The notes under the pieces were generated by a model. It was not told where the DNA came from, did not search any database, and was given only the letters and a program-made list of their open reading frames with translations. Of a stretch of DNA of 64,000 bases, positions 1 through 8,790 are shown piece by piece (positions within the stretch are counted from its first letter, which is position 1; every line of letters starts with the position of its first letter). A program made the position numbers and the translations under genes. The stretch covers positions 1 to 64,000 of the forward strand of contig NZ_JTJL01000016.1 in assembly GCF_001678495.1 (NCBI RefSeq), read 5' to 3'. Source of the DNA: Gallibacterium salpingitidis (GTDB taxonomy: Bacteria; Pseudomonadota; Gammaproteobacteria; Enterobacterales; Pasteurellaceae).

Positions 1-7
1 TTTGTCT

Positions 8-145
8 ATTAGGCCTTTGCACAAGCAATGACAAAAAGCATTAGCTTTTTGAACGTTGCTTGCAACGACCCGTAGGGTGAGCAAGTGAATGAAGTTCACT
101 TGCGAATAAAATGAAGTCGCCCTTTAGGGCGAAACCTAAATGTTA
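8..145. repeat. Array of five consecutive perfect inverted repeats
   Basis: Non-coding stretch holding five short perfect palindromes in a row: arms AAAAAGC/GCTTTTT (33-50), CGTTGC/GCAACG (54-67), ACCC/GGGT (68-78), GCAAGTGAA/TTCACTTGC (81-103) and CGCCCT/AGGGCG (118-131). The array is loosely bracketed by TTAGG near 9-13 and CCTAA near 135-139. Such an arrangement would fold into a multi-stem RNA or act as a small dispersed repeat. I cannot assign it to a named family, and it may extend beyond the left edge of the window. Confidence 0.5.
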
Positions 146-196
146 GATAAGAAATAATTTAACTAAAAGTTTTATCATTGACTTTGTCAATAAACT

Positions 197-220
197 AAAC
201 CTCGCTTTTCAGCGAGGTTT
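197..220. terminator. Bidirectional terminator after the autotransporter gene
   Basis: Perfect 9-bp stem AAACCTCGC / GCGAGGTTT with a 6-base loop. It lies about 20 bp beyond the autotransporter stop codon on the minus strand. The AAA/TTT stem ends supply short U tracts in both directions. Confidence 0.7.
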
Positions 221-241
221 AATATCTATATTTTATGCAGT

Positions 242-3102
242 CTAAAACTGAATTGATAAATTCACATTTCCAGCAACCGAATTAAACCCTTTCGCAAATG
301 TGGATTGTACACCAGCACCCAATGCCACATTTTGGCTGATTTGATATTTTGCACCTACATCAAGTTCACCTGTTACGCGAGATGGGTCACACTCTTCCAA
401 CGTAAATCGATATTTTGGATAATTCACAAACCCAGCACGTAAATAATTACCTCGATAGGTCATATCGTATCCAACTGCCGCTTTCGCTTGTAAACTTAAA
501 CGCTCATTAATTTGGAAATCCCCTTTAATACCGAGTTTTGCCATAAAGGCCTCAGTGCTTTGTTTATCAACGGCGAAATTAAAGTCTTTTGCTCCTTTCT
601 CTATATAATCTTCGACTTCAACTCGTTGATAATCTAATGTCAAGAATGGCGTTACTTTCGTTTGAGGATTAATTTGGAATTCTCTATTTAATGTGATACC
701 AGTTCGAAAATGATTCGCTTTCATTTCACTTTCCGCTGTCCGCTCTAAGAAAGTTAACCGACGTTTTCCATCTAAATAAGATTGACCAACTCCTGCATAA
801 AAATCAATATCCCATTGTGGGGTTAAGACAGTATTACCATATACACCAACCTGCCAAGTATCCGCTTTTAAGTTATGATTAGCTGATGAATCATAACTAT
901 CTGCATCAGTTTTAATATAACCTGCTGTTAAACCTAATTTGGTATTCTCAGTGACGCAACGTTCATTACCTACTGCAATACCATAATGGTTAGCTTGATA
1001 GCCTGACAATCCAAATGATCCATCTCGCTCATTCCATTCACCTAACACTTTTGCCCACACTTGATTCTCATCAGTATCCACTAAACAACGTCCTGTCGGT
1101 ATTGCTTTTGTTAAAGTATCGGTTGCTTCTATTATGACTCGACTGGTACGAATACCAAGTAATGGCTGAAGTTGTTCTACCGCTTTAACCACCTCTTTTT
1201 CACTATTTAATTTTATTAAACCAAAAGCAATATCATTGTCTGCTGATGCTTTAATTTTATCTAAGCTAGCTGCTACTGGAACTAAGCAATCATCACACGC
1301 TTGTTTCACCAGATGTTTAATTAAGCCTGGCTTCGGTTCAGGAGTAGGATTTGGAGTTGGGTTAGGTTCTGGGGTTGGGTTAGGTTCCGGAGTTGGCTCA
1401 GGTTCTGATACAGGAGTAGCTTTAACATTTAAATGCATCGCTTGTGGGTCATATATCGCAGTAAAATCAAATAATATACTATTATCTTCTATTTTCGGAT
1501 TAAAACGTCCTTTCAGCACCCCATCAGTACTTAACACATTTAAGAAAGTATCATCACCACCTTGTAGCTTATCGGCATACACATAAAGTTTACTACCATC
1601 ATCAATCACAATATCCTTGGCACTATGTAATTGGCTGTAATCGCTATGACTATTAACATCGACTTGATAAGTGCCTTTTATCGTTAACGAATCAACCAGT
1701 TGTTTACCTCCAGCCTGGGAATACAAAGTACCATTTGGATTAACTACTATATCGGTATGCACAATGGTATTTGGTGCTAATGCAATTTTACCTTCATTAA
1801 TGGAAAATGCTGGGCTTGCCGGAATAGTGATGTCTTGAGAGTTATTAGGAATATAATCTATGTATTTTCTATATTCCTCTTCATGACCAGTAATAATCCC
1901 TTCAGCTAAGATCCCCGAAAGGGTCCAGGTACCTGAACCATTTTTCTCAATCGTATCAAAAGCAAAGAATTTTTTACCTGATGTGAGCTCTATAATGCTG
2001 TAATCTGAAGCTCTTATCTTTAAATCTTTTTCATTTATACCAAATTCGCTCAGATTTAAAGACAAGTCATTATCTCCATTCAAGCTCAATGTATTGGTAT
2101 TTCGTAGAATAAATCCAAACTTAGAAGGCTCATACTTATACCAAGCTACAGATGCTACCAATCCTTGAATATTATTAGGGTCAGTTGCCAAATCTAATAC
2201 ATTCCGAATTAAAGGTGGTGTTAGATATATATTTTCATCTCTTATAGAAAAATGATACATCTTGAGATCAAAAAACCCAATTGCCACAAATTGCTCGGTA
2301 TCTTCTATTGGAATAATTTTGGTATTTCCTGATATCATTACTCGCGTATTAAATCGCTGATAACGATCAGCCTCTCTAACAAGAATCCCCATATATTCCC
2401 CTTTTATAATTGTATCAGAGACCGTAAGACTACGAGTATTAATCAACTCAATACTACTAGCACTAAGCTCTCCTCTATATCCTCGCCCTGTTAGGTTAGC
2501 CCCCAATATTGTAATATCGAGAGCACTCTGAGTCTGAATAGCTGCACGTTTCGATGTTATGGTTCCTCCTTTAACAACCAGAGAGGAAAAATAATTTTCG
2601 CCACGAATTGAATGATTATTTATATAAATCCCATTCCTATAAGGAGAATCAATAATCAAATCTTGAATAGTTAACAAGCCAATTTTATATGCACTAATCG
2701 CTCCTTCGTAGTAATGAGACTTAGTGGAGATTTTTCCTTGAGAGGGGCTACTTCCTTGTAAGGTAACATTTTGATCTTTGCCAACATTAATAGTAAGCCC
2801 CCCATCTAGGAAGTGGTCTCCGTAGTCGCACCTTTCAGATACGGTATAAATTCCTGCTGTTGTAATTTCTTTTTGACAGGCAAAATTCTCCGCCCAGGTA
2901 GGAAAAGATATTGTTCCTAAAATAGCAACAACGAAAACATTAAAGACAAATTTATAAGGATATAGAAGAGGAGGGGGGGGGTAAATTGAGTGTTTATCAC
3001 GGCTTTTACTGTGCTGGTTTTACCCTTTGTTCTGGTATTTTCAGAAGCACACTGCCATAACTGCCGAATAGCATTCCAAACTAAACGATAGATATGATTC
3101 AT
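242..3102 (-). CDS. Phase-variable autotransporter (type Va), out of frame as read
   Basis: Secreted surface protein that carries its own outer-membrane beta-barrel. The ATG at 3102 (SD AAGGAAC) opens with an extended signal peptide region, MNHIYRLVWNAIRQLWQ, as in long-signal autotransporters. That frame meets a C9 run (2973-2981) and stops at about 2917. With C10 or C7 the reading continues through a hydrophobic segment ending in FPTWA, a good signal peptidase I site, and joins the downstream frame without a stop, giving about 953 residues. The downstream part shows a beta-helix-like passenger, a Pro-Thr-Glu-Asn linker (DNA about 1340-1415), and a C-terminal barrel of about 275 residues starting near NQVWAKVLGEW and ending in Phe. 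The TTG at 2677 is not a credible start because it falls mid-passenger. The passenger's function is unknown; adhesin is a guess. The join at the tract is inferred from translation. Confidence 0.85.
1353..1406. repeat. Three 18-bp tandem repeats encoding the Pro-rich linker
   Basis: Three adjacent 18-base units (1353-1370, 1371-1388, 1389-1406), nearly identical (GGAGTTGGGTTAGGTTCT type). On the minus strand they encode PEPNPT-like hexapeptides between passenger and barrel of the autotransporter. The copy number can change without a frameshift. Confidence 0.7.
2973..2981. repeat. Poly-G/C9 phase-variation tract
   Basis: Run of nine G on the plus strand (C9 in the coding sense), inside the 5' coding part of the autotransporter gene. 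C9 leads to a stop about 20 codons later. C8 also hits a stop soon after the tract. C10 or C7 restores one frame through signal peptide, passenger and barrel. This is a typical slipped-strand contingency tract. Confidence 0.85.
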
Positions 3103-3135
3103 AAGAAGTTCCTTATCTCGGAGGGTTATTTAAAG

Positions 3136-3179
3136 AAATAGCAGTCCACATCACATACTCTAAGTATGTTCTGCTATTT
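3136..3179. promoter_or_regulatory. Composite inverted repeat between autotransporter and XRE gene
   Basis: Outer arms AAATAGCAG (3136-3144) and CTGCTATTT (3171-3179) enclose an inner palindrome ACATAC/GTATGT with a 5-base centre. It sits in the divergent intergenic region, 34 bp from the autotransporter ATG and 53 bp from the XRE ATG. It could be an operator for the neighbouring XRE protein or an mRNA hairpin. Neither role is shown by the sequence alone. Confidence 0.45.
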
Positions 3180-3231
3180 ATGAAAAGAAGTCAAGACCTA
3201 TTATTTCTCCTTTAATAGTAAGGAGTTAGCT

Positions 3232-3582
3232 ATGTTGGGCAAAAGTGAACAATTATTACGAACAATTGGACAAGCAATTGCAAAATATCGGCGAGCAGTA
3301 GGGATGACGCAAGCAGAATTAGCCGAAAAATTAGATATTAGCAATGATGCGGTATCAAGAATGGAGCGTGGAAAATCAGTTCCTTCTGTATTAAGGCTAT
3401 TGGAATTGTCAGAAATTTTTCATTGTGAAGTCGCGGATTTAGTTACCCTCAGTAGTAATCGCTCAATGGATCAGGCTAGAAAATTAGAACTCTTATTTAT
3501 TGGATTAGACGGTTATGAGCGTGCAGAACTGATTAATATTATTGAACGAATGCTAAATTGGAAACAGCATAGGGAAGATTAA
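3232..3582 (+). CDS. XRE-family HTH transcriptional regulator
   Basis: Small DNA-binding protein of 116 residues. The Cro/C1-type helix-turn-helix lies at about residues 11-65, with the recognition region MTQAELAEKLDISNDAVSRM followed by ERGKSVPS. The rest is a short helical C-terminus that may serve dimerisation. The start is supported by AAGGAG at 7 bases before the ATG. The gene is divergent from the autotransporter and shares with it an intergenic region that contains a long inverted repeat, so a role in controlling that gene is a fair guess. No partner toxin gene is adjacent, which argues against a simple antitoxin. The target is unknown. Confidence 0.8.
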   Translation: MLGKSEQLLRTIGQAIAKYRRAVGMTQAELAEKLDISNDAVSRMERGKSVPSVLRLLELSEIFHCEVADLVTLSSNRSMDQARKLELLFIGLDGYERAELINIIERMLNWKQHRED

Positions 3583-3632
3583 TTTATGACAAAGTTATCG
3601 CTATCTTTTGTCGGAATTGTATAGGCTATGAG

Positions 3633-3660
3633 TTGTTAAAGCGTGTAGATTCTTTATAAT
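3633..3660 (+). promoter_or_regulatory. Sigma-70 promoter for pheA
   Basis: TTGTTA (3633-3638) and TATAAT (3655-3660) are separated by 16 bases, 32 bp before the pheA ATG. I see no Phe-rich leader peptide or attenuator between it and the gene, unlike pheL-pheA of enterobacteria. Confidence 0.6.
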
Positions 3661-3692
3661 CAGTAACAGCTTGCCTAACAAAGGATAATGGT

Positions 3693-4844
3693 ATGAGTTT
3701 AGATTTAACCGAAATTCGTCAAAAAATTACTCAACTTGATCGCGAGATTTTGCGTTTATTGGCTGAACGTCATCAGGTTGCTTATGATGTGGTCAAAAGT
3801 AAAGAGATCACAAAAAAACCGTTGCGAGATATTGAGCGCGAACAGCAACTGTTGGATGCGTTAATTCGTTATGCAGATAGTCAAAATTATCAATTAAATC
3901 CGCAATATATCACAGAAGTTTTCCAAAAAATTATTGAAGATTCAGTGTTGACGCAACAGGCATATTTGCAGAATAAACTGAATCAGCAGCGCAATAATCA
4001 AATTCATATCGCTTTTTTAGGAATGTTGGGTTCCTACTCCAATTTGGCAGCACGTCAGTATGCGGAGCGTTATCAAAAGGAGTTGATTGAATTAAGTTGT
4101 GAATCTTTCCGTCAAGTGTTTGCGGCGGTAGAAGAGGGCAAAGCGGATTATGGGGTTTTGCCGTTGGAAAATACCACTTCCGGTTCTATCAATGATGTCT
4201 ATGATTTATTGCAGCATACTGACTTGCATCTGGTCGGTGAATTGACTTATCCGATTCAACATTGTGTGTTGATTTCACAGCCGACTGATTTAGCACAGAT
4301 TGACACGCTATATAGCCATCCACAAGTGATTCAGCAATGCAGTCAATTTATCAATTCATTGCAGGGCGTACACGTTAAATATTGTGAAAGTTCTTCGCAC
4401 GCAATGCAGTTGGTGGCGAAAATTAATCGGGCGAATGTGGCGGCATTGGGCAATGCGGAAGGTGGTAAACTCTATGGGTTACAGGTGTTGCAAGATGGTA
4501 TTGCTAACCAAGTCAACAATATCACGCGCTTTATTGTGTTAAGTAAACAAGCGATTGAAGTTTCACCACAAGTGAGTGCAAAAACCTTATTGCTAATGTC
4601 CACTACGCAGCAAGCTGGTGCTTTGGTTGATGCGTTGTTAGTGTTTAAAAAACATCAAATTATTATGAGTAAATTAGAATCTCGCCCAATTTATGGTAAG
4701 CCTTGGGAAGAGATGTTCTATGTGGAAATTGAAGCCAATTTACATCAAGAGAGTACGCAGCAAGCATTACAAGAATTACAAACCTATTGTAGTTTCGTCA
4801 AAGTATTAGGCTGTTATCCAAGTAATATTGTAAAGCCTGCTTGA
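3693..4844 (+). CDS. pheA: Bifunctional chorismate mutase / prephenate dehydratase (P-protein)
   Basis: Converts chorismate to prephenate and then to phenylpyruvate, the committed steps of phenylalanine synthesis. At 383 residues it is close to E. coli PheA (386). Residues about 1-90 form the AroQ-type mutase ([20 protein letters not shown]). About 105-285 form the dehydratase, with TTSGSIND and the NNITRF motif. About 300-380 form an ACT domain with GALV and ESRP, the phenylalanine-binding motifs, so feedback inhibition by Phe is expected. A good promoter lies 32 bp upstream, and folA follows after 8 bp and may be cotranscribed. Confidence 0.95.
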   Translation: MSLDLTEIRQKITQLDREILRLLAERHQVAYDVVKSKEITKKPLRDIEREQQLLDALIRYADSQNYQLNPQYITEVFQKIIEDSVLTQQAYLQNKLNQQRNNQIHIAFLGMLGSYSNLAARQYAERYQKELIELSCESFRQVFAAVEEGKADYGVLPLENTTSGSINDVYDLLQHTDLHLVGELTYPIQHCVLISQPTDLAQIDTLYSHPQVIQQCSQFINSLQGVHVKYCESSSHAMQLVAKINRANVAALGNAEGGKLYGLQVLQDGIANQVNNITRFIVLSKQAIEVSPQVSAKTLLLMSTTQQAGALVDALLVFKKHQIIMSKLESRPIYGKPWEEMFYVEIEANLHQESTQQALQELQTYCSFVKVLGCYPSNIVKPA

Positions 4845-4852
4845 GGTCAAAA

Positions 4853-5341
4853 ATGAAGTTAAGTTTAATTGTGGCAATGACAAAAAATCACGTCATTGGT
4901 TTGGATAATCAAATGCCTTGGCATTTACCGGCTGATTTAGCGTGGTTTAAGAAAAATACGCTGAATAAACCAGTAATTATGGGGCGGAAAACGTTTGAGT
5001 CGATTGGTAAGGCATTGCCAAAACGACGCAATATTGTGTTATCAAGACAGGGTTTTACGGCGGAAAATATTGAAGTTGCGGCGAGTCTTGCTGATGCGTT
5101 AGCGTTAGTCGCTGATCAAGAAGAAGTGATGATTATTGGTGGTGGTCATCTGTTTGCGGAAACATTAGCGCAGGCGGATCGTTTGTATTTAACGGAAATT
5201 GAAACGGAATTGGCTGGCGATACTTTTTTCCCAGCGATTAATACAGAGGATTGGCAAGTGAGTTTCAGTGAAACTCACCAAGCCGATGAGAAAAATCAGT
5301 ACGCTTATTGTTTTAAAATTCTAAAACGCCAAGTAAAGTAA
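4853..5341 (+). CDS. folA: Dihydrofolate reductase
   Basis: Reduces dihydrofolate to tetrahydrofolate with NADPH and is the target of trimethoprim. 162 residues from the ATG at 4853; the TTG at 4841 overlaps the pheA stop and is less likely, because GAGG lies at 4843-4846, correctly spaced for 4853. Family signatures are visible: LSLIVAMTKNHVIG, the W and active-site acid in MPWHLPADLAWFK, VIMGRKTFESIG, and IIGGGHLF. The 3' end overlaps the convergent crcB gene by 21 bp. Confidence 0.95.
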   Translation: MKLSLIVAMTKNHVIGLDNQMPWHLPADLAWFKKNTLNKPVIMGRKTFESIGKALPKRRNIVLSRQGFTAENIEVAASLADALALVADQEEVMIIGGGHLFAETLAQADRLYLTEIETELAGDTFFPAINTEDWQVSFSETHQADEKNQYAYCFKILKRQVK

Positions 5342-5704
5342 ACGCCATAAACCAATACCGAGCAGGGTAAAGGCTAAACAGCCGAATAAATGTAAGCAAA
5401 CTACGCCTAGCCCTGTCCACCATTGCCCATCAAGAAAAATTCCAACCACTTCACCGGAAAAAGAGGAAAAAGTGGTTAAACTGCCAAGAAAACCGGTGAT
5501 AAAAAATAGACGCCATTCATTACTGATCATTGGATAAGTAAGCAGCATACCGCTCATAATCCCCATTAATAAACAGCCTAAATAGTTGGCAATCAAAGTG
5601 CCGAAAGCAAAAGTGGTGAAAACAGGATTAAGCAATAGACTTAATCCCCAACGACAAGAAGCGCCTATTGCTGCACCGCCAGCGATATAAAGTAGTTGAA
5701 ACAT
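5321..5704 (-). CDS. crcB: Fluoride ion channel/exporter CrcB (FluC)
   Basis: Small inner-membrane protein of 127 residues with four hydrophobic segments, which as a dual-topology dimer lets fluoride leave the cell. The family signature is seen in FGTLIANYLGCLLMG (conserved Asn) and GFLGSLTTFSSFSGE, which holds the pore-lining Phe residues and the central Na+ site region. Its last codons overlap the end of folA on the opposite strand. I see no clear fluoride riboswitch upstream: the gene starts 2 bp after the stop of the HAD phosphatase gene and is probably cotranscribed with it. Confidence 0.9.
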   Translation of the reverse strand: MFQLLYIAGGAAIGASCRWGLSLLLNPVFTTFAFGTLIANYLGCLLMGIMSGMLLTYPMISNEWRLFFITGFLGSLTTFSSFSGEVVGIFLDGQWWTGLGVVCLHLFGCLAFTLLGIGLWRLLYLAF

Positions 5705-5706
5705 AG

Positions 5707-6528
5707 TTAGATCAAATTAAATGTAGCGCGTAAATAACTTGCCACAGCTTCATGGCCATGGTGTCCAATAATTTCTAAATTTGGTAAGGCTTTGATTAAT
5801 GCAGGATTGGCATTTGCCATAATGCAGCCTTTACCAACAAAATCTAGCATACTCTCATCATTCATACCGTCACCAAATGCTAAACATTCTTGTGCAGTGT
5901 AGTGGCGATCAGCAAGCGCTTTTTTTAACGCATTCCCTTTAGAAACATCTTTATTCATAATTTCTAAACAGTTGAGTGAGGCATAAACAATTTCGGTTTT
6001 ATCGCCATAAGTCTGGCGTAAATATTGTTCCAAATCGAGTAAATCCGCTTGCGTTCTAGCAATGAAAAAGACCTTTTCTGTACCGCTAGCATCATGATGA
6101 CGAAAGTCAGTGATTTGATAGCTAAAACCAGAATCTTTGTGATATTTCGCCATTTGTGGAATATCACGATCGATAAACCAACCAGCATCTTGATAAGAAT
6201 TAACAAAAATTTTGTCCTTATCAAAAGGTGTATTCATAATTTCTAAAGCGAGATTGCTAGGAAGATCGTTTTTATAACGTAATTTCCCAGAGAGGTCATG
6301 AATTCTGGCACCATTTGAAGTAATAATTTGAATATTTTCAATGCCAATTTTTGCCACAATAGAAAAAACATCTTCGTGTTTTCTGCCTGTAGCCAAAACG
6401 ATATCAACTTGTTTTTCTTCTAATTTTCTTAATGTTTCAATAGTAAATGAACCGACAACATGTTGAGCATTGAGGAGTGTACCGTCAAGATCTGACGCCA
6501 CTAATTTGAAAGGAAGTAAACTGCGCAT
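5707..6528 (-). CDS. Cof-type HAD-IIB phosphatase
   Basis: Cytoplasmic sugar-phosphate or nucleotide-type phosphatase of the HAD superfamily, 273 residues. Motif I is DLDGTLL (nucleophile and acid/base Asp, near residue 14), a motif II-like TSNGAR lies near residue 93, a Lys follows in the cap region, and motif IV is GDGMNDESML near residue 220. The C2-type cap between them places it in the Cof/YidA/YbiV group. The substrate cannot be told from sequence. The start is backed by AAGGAAC. crcB follows closely on the same strand. Confidence 0.85.
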   Translation of the reverse strand: MRSLLPFKLVASDLDGTLLNAQHVVGSFTIETLRKLEEKQVDIVLATGRKHEDVFSIVAKIGIENIQIITSNGARIHDLSGKLRYKNDLPSNLALEIMNTPFDKDKIFVNSYQDAGWFIDRDIPQMAKYHKDSGFSYQITDFRHHDASGTEKVFFIARTQADLLDLEQYLRQTYGDKTEIVYASLNCLEIMNKDVSKGNALKKALADRHYTAQECLAFGDGMNDESMLDFVGKGCIMANANPALIKALPNLEIIGHHGHEAVASYLRATFNLI

Positions 6529-6722
6529 AATGTTCCTTATTGTTCCCTAAAAAAGAATATATGTTAGCAAAAATAGCCATTTTCTGGGGATATTTTTACG
6601 TTCTAATAAAATTAAAAAATTTTATTAAAAAATAGTTTGATTAATTCAAAAAATGTGATATCAATAAAGACGCTCAAAAGCACACAACATACATACTTAG
6701 ACCCACATTGGATATTGAAACT

Positions 6723-6785
6723 ATGAATTCTATTCGTTTTATCGGCATTATTATTAACCTCGTGGTGATTAGCACTACGAGGTGA
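6723..6785 (+). CDS. ilvL: ilv operon leader peptide (IlvL-like)
   Basis: Twenty-codon ORF encoding MNSIRFIGIIINLVVISTTR, with six Ile, two Val and one Leu, 100 bp ahead of ilvG and directly before an attenuator hairpin. In enterobacterial ilvGMEDA attenuation, ribosome stalling on such codons when branched-chain aminoacyl-tRNAs are scarce prevents terminator formation. The sequence differs from E. coli IlvL (32 residues) but the composition and position match the role. It is too short for ordinary gene callers. Confidence 0.75.
   Translation: MNSIRFIGIIINLVVISTTR
6758..6782 (+). promoter_or_regulatory. Pause hairpin (1:2) of the ilv leader
   Basis: CCTCGTGGTG (6758-6767) pairs with CACTACGAGG (6773-6782), 10 bp with one G-U pair and a 5-base loop, overlapping the Leu-Val-Val codons and the end of the leader peptide. 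CGAGG of the 3' arm can also pair with CCTCG inside the terminator's 5' arm (6835-6839), which gives a possible antiterminator. Confidence 0.6.
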
Positions 6786-6831
6786 GTGGTACAAGCTGAT
6801 AAAACTTCAATAAAAGATTTTAGGTCAGATG

Positions 6832-6862
6832 AACCCTCGCCCTTTCAGGTGAGGGTTTTTTT
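6832..6862 (+). terminator. ilv attenuator (transcription terminator)
   Basis: Stem AACCCTCGCC (6832-6841) with GGTGAGGGTT (6848-6857), one G-U pair, a 6-base loop, and seven T ending at 6862. It lies between the Ile/Val-rich leader peptide and ilvG, so it is read as the attenuator of the ilv operon. The rest of the 358-bp gap (6529-6722) is AT-rich. A weak promoter TTGATT (6637) / TATCAA (6659) is possible there. Confidence 0.8.
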
Positions 6863-6886
6863 ATAATGTAGTCAAGGAATTAAATA

Positions 6887-8542
6887 ATGAATGGTGCAAA
6901 ATTTATTACAGAATGCTTAAAAGCACATGGAGTGACCACAATTTTTGGCTATCCTGGCGGCGCAATTATGCCAGTGTATGATGCGATTTATGATTCAGGA
7001 TTAGATCATTTACTTTGCCGTAATGAACAGGGTGCAGCGATGGCGGCGATCGGTTATGCCAGAGCGAGCGGTAAAGTTGGAGTTTGTATCGCAACATCTG
7101 GACCTGGTGCAACGAATTTAGTGACTGGATTAGGCGATGCGATGATGGATTCTATTCCGGTCGTGGCGATAACAGGGCAAGTAGCTTCACCTTTTATCGG
7201 TACTGATGCGTTCCAAGAAGCCGATGTATTAGGATTATCGCTTGCTTGTACAAAACATAGTTTTATTGTGCAAAATATCGAGGAACTTCCGGAAATAATG
7301 GCACAAGCCTTCCAAATAGCGCAAAGCGGCAGACCAGGCCCAGTTTTAATCGATGTTCCAAAAGATGTTCAATTCGCACCAATTCAGCAACAACCTATCG
7401 TTAAACCAATTCAATCACTTCCTGCTATTGATAATGCCTTATTAGAACAAGCAAAAACGCTATTGCAACAAGCAAAACGACCAGTGTTATATGTTGGCGG
7501 TGGTGTAGGAATGGCGAATGCTGTTGAGGAAGTGCGTCAATTTGTTGCTGTTAGTCAAATCCCAAGTTTTTCAACGATTAAAGGTTTAGGAACCTTACCA
7601 GCAGATAATCCATATTATATGGGAATGATTGGTATGCATGGCACAAAAGCGGCTAACTATGCAGCACAAGAGAGCGATTTATTGGTGGTATTAGGTGCTC
7701 GATTTGATGATAGGGTAACTGGAAAACTAGATAGCTTTGCACCATCAGCGAAAGTTATTCATGTTGATGTGGATATCGCAGAGATTAATAAATTGCGTCA
7801 TGCTGATGTGGCAATTCGTGGCGATATGAAACAAGTTTTGGCGGCGTTGACAATGCCGTTAGAAATTGACGAATGGCGCAATGATGTTAGACGTTTAAAA
7901 GAGAGCTATGATTTTGCTTATGCAGAGAATAGCGGTGATAACAATATCAATCCTTGGTGGTTATTGCATACTTTATCTGCAAAACGAGCAAGAAATAGTG
8001 TGATTTCTACTGATGTTGGGCAGCACCAAATGTGGTCAGCACAGCATATGCAGCACTTTGATCCGAAAAACTATATTACTTCTGCTGGATTTGGTTCAAT
8101 GGGTTTTGGTTTACCAGCAGCAATTGGTGCACAGAAAGCAAGACCAGAAGATCCGGTTATTTTAGTAACAGGCGATGGTTCATTTATGATGAATATCCAA
8201 GAATTAGGTTCGATCAAACGTGGCAAGTTACCAGTGAAAATTTTGTTGATTGATAACCAACGTTTGGGAATGGTGCGTCAATGGCAAACATTATTTTTCC
8301 GCGGTCGTCATAGTGAAACGATCTTAGAAGATAATCCTGATTTTATTATGTTAGCGAAAGCATTTGATATTCCGGGAGAACGCATTGAAAAAGGTGGTGA
8401 AGTTAATGCAGCGTTAGATCGTCTTTTAAATGCAGAAGGACCTTATTTATTGCACGTTTGTATTCATGAAGATGAAAATGTGTGGCCGTTAGTGCCGCCT
8501 GGTGCAAAAAATGATGAAATGCTAGAGGACATTGGAGTATAA
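6887..8542 (+). CDS. ilvG: Acetolactate synthase II large subunit
   Basis: Catalytic subunit of acetohydroxyacid synthase, joining pyruvate with pyruvate or 2-oxobutyrate for valine/leucine and isoleucine synthesis. 551 residues, close to E. coli IlvG (548). Shows the ThDP-activating Glu47 ([11 protein letters not shown]), the central domain with [11 protein letters not shown], and the ThDP/Mg motif GDGSFMMN followed by [15 protein letters not shown]. The gene is intact, unlike the frameshifted copy in E. coli K-12. SD AAGGA precedes the ATG. First structural gene of the operon, and ilvM follows one base after its stop codon. Confidence 0.96.
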   Translation: MNGAKFITECLKAHGVTTIFGYPGGAIMPVYDAIYDSGLDHLLCRNEQGAAMAAIGYARASGKVGVCIATSGPGATNLVTGLGDAMMDSIPVVAITGQVASPFIGTDAFQEADVLGLSLACTKHSFIVQNIEELPEIMAQAFQIAQSGRPGPVLIDVPKDVQFAPIQQQPIVKPIQSLPAIDNALLEQAKTLLQQAKRPVLYVGGGVGMANAVEEVRQFVAVSQIPSFSTIKGLGTLPADNPYYMGMIGMHGTKAANYAAQESDLLVVLGARFDDRVTGKLDSFAPSAKVIHVDVDIAEINKLRHADVAIRGDMKQVLAALTMPLEIDEWRNDVRRLKESYDFAYAENSGDNNINPWWLLHTLSAKRARNSVISTDVGQHQMWSAQHMQHFDPKNYITSAGFGSMGFGLPAAIGAQKARPEDPVILVTGDGSFMMNIQELGSIKRGKLPVKILLIDNQRLGMVRQWQTLFFRGRHSETILEDNPDFIMLAKAFDIPGERIEKGGEVNAALDRLLNAEGPYLLHVCIHEDENVWPLVPPGAKNDEMLEDIGV

Positions 8543-8543
8543 A

Positions 8544-8771
8544 ATGAATAATTATCAGATTTCAGTGCAAGCGGAATGGCGACCAGAAACATTGGAAAGA
8601 ATTTTACGTGTGGTTAGACATCGTGGTTTTGTAGCAACAGCACTAACTAGTCAATTGCAAGAACAACAACTTACATTGCAAATTTCATTACGCAGCGAAC
8701 GAGAGTTATCGCTATTAACGAATCAATTAGTGAAGTTATATGGAATTACTGATGTTACAGTATTAAGCTAA
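8544..8771 (+). CDS. ilvM: Acetolactate synthase II small (regulatory) subunit
   Basis: ACT-domain partner of IlvG, 75 residues (E. coli 87). The sequence NYQISVQAEWRPETLERILRVVRHRGF is the typical start of the ACT fold. The ATG at 8544 is preceded by TTGGAG, and the TTG at 8532 would overlap ilvG. AHAS II small subunits of this type support activity and are not strongly valine-sensitive in enterobacteria; I infer the same here. It is followed after 19 bp by an unexpected Fic/RhuM gene rather than ilvE. Confidence 0.9.
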   Translation: MNNYQISVQAEWRPETLERILRVVRHRGFVATALTSQLQEQQLTLQISLRSERELSLLTNQLVKLYGITDVTVLS

Positions 8772-8790
8772 ATACTGGATTTTGTTGACT

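Noticed and set aside
1236-1586. Plus-strand 116-codon frame rich in Gly and Val (GVGLGSGVG)
   Set aside because: It is the antisense of the Pro-Thr-Glu linker repeats of the autotransporter, with no start signal of its own.
2917-3102. Separate 61-residue protein
   Set aside because: Its first 28 residues are an autotransporter extended signal region, and the rest arises from the frameshift at the C9 tract, so it is the 5' end of the autotransporter gene in the OFF state.
6612-6794. Minus-strand 60-codon frame upstream of ilvG
   Set aside because: It is antisense to the ilv leader peptide and hairpins, has no family features, and would cross the regulatory region.
8782-8790. TTG start for the RhuM/Fic gene
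   Set aside because: The ATG at 8791 leads straight into the conserved start of the family, and neither has a strong SD; the TTG adds only three residues.
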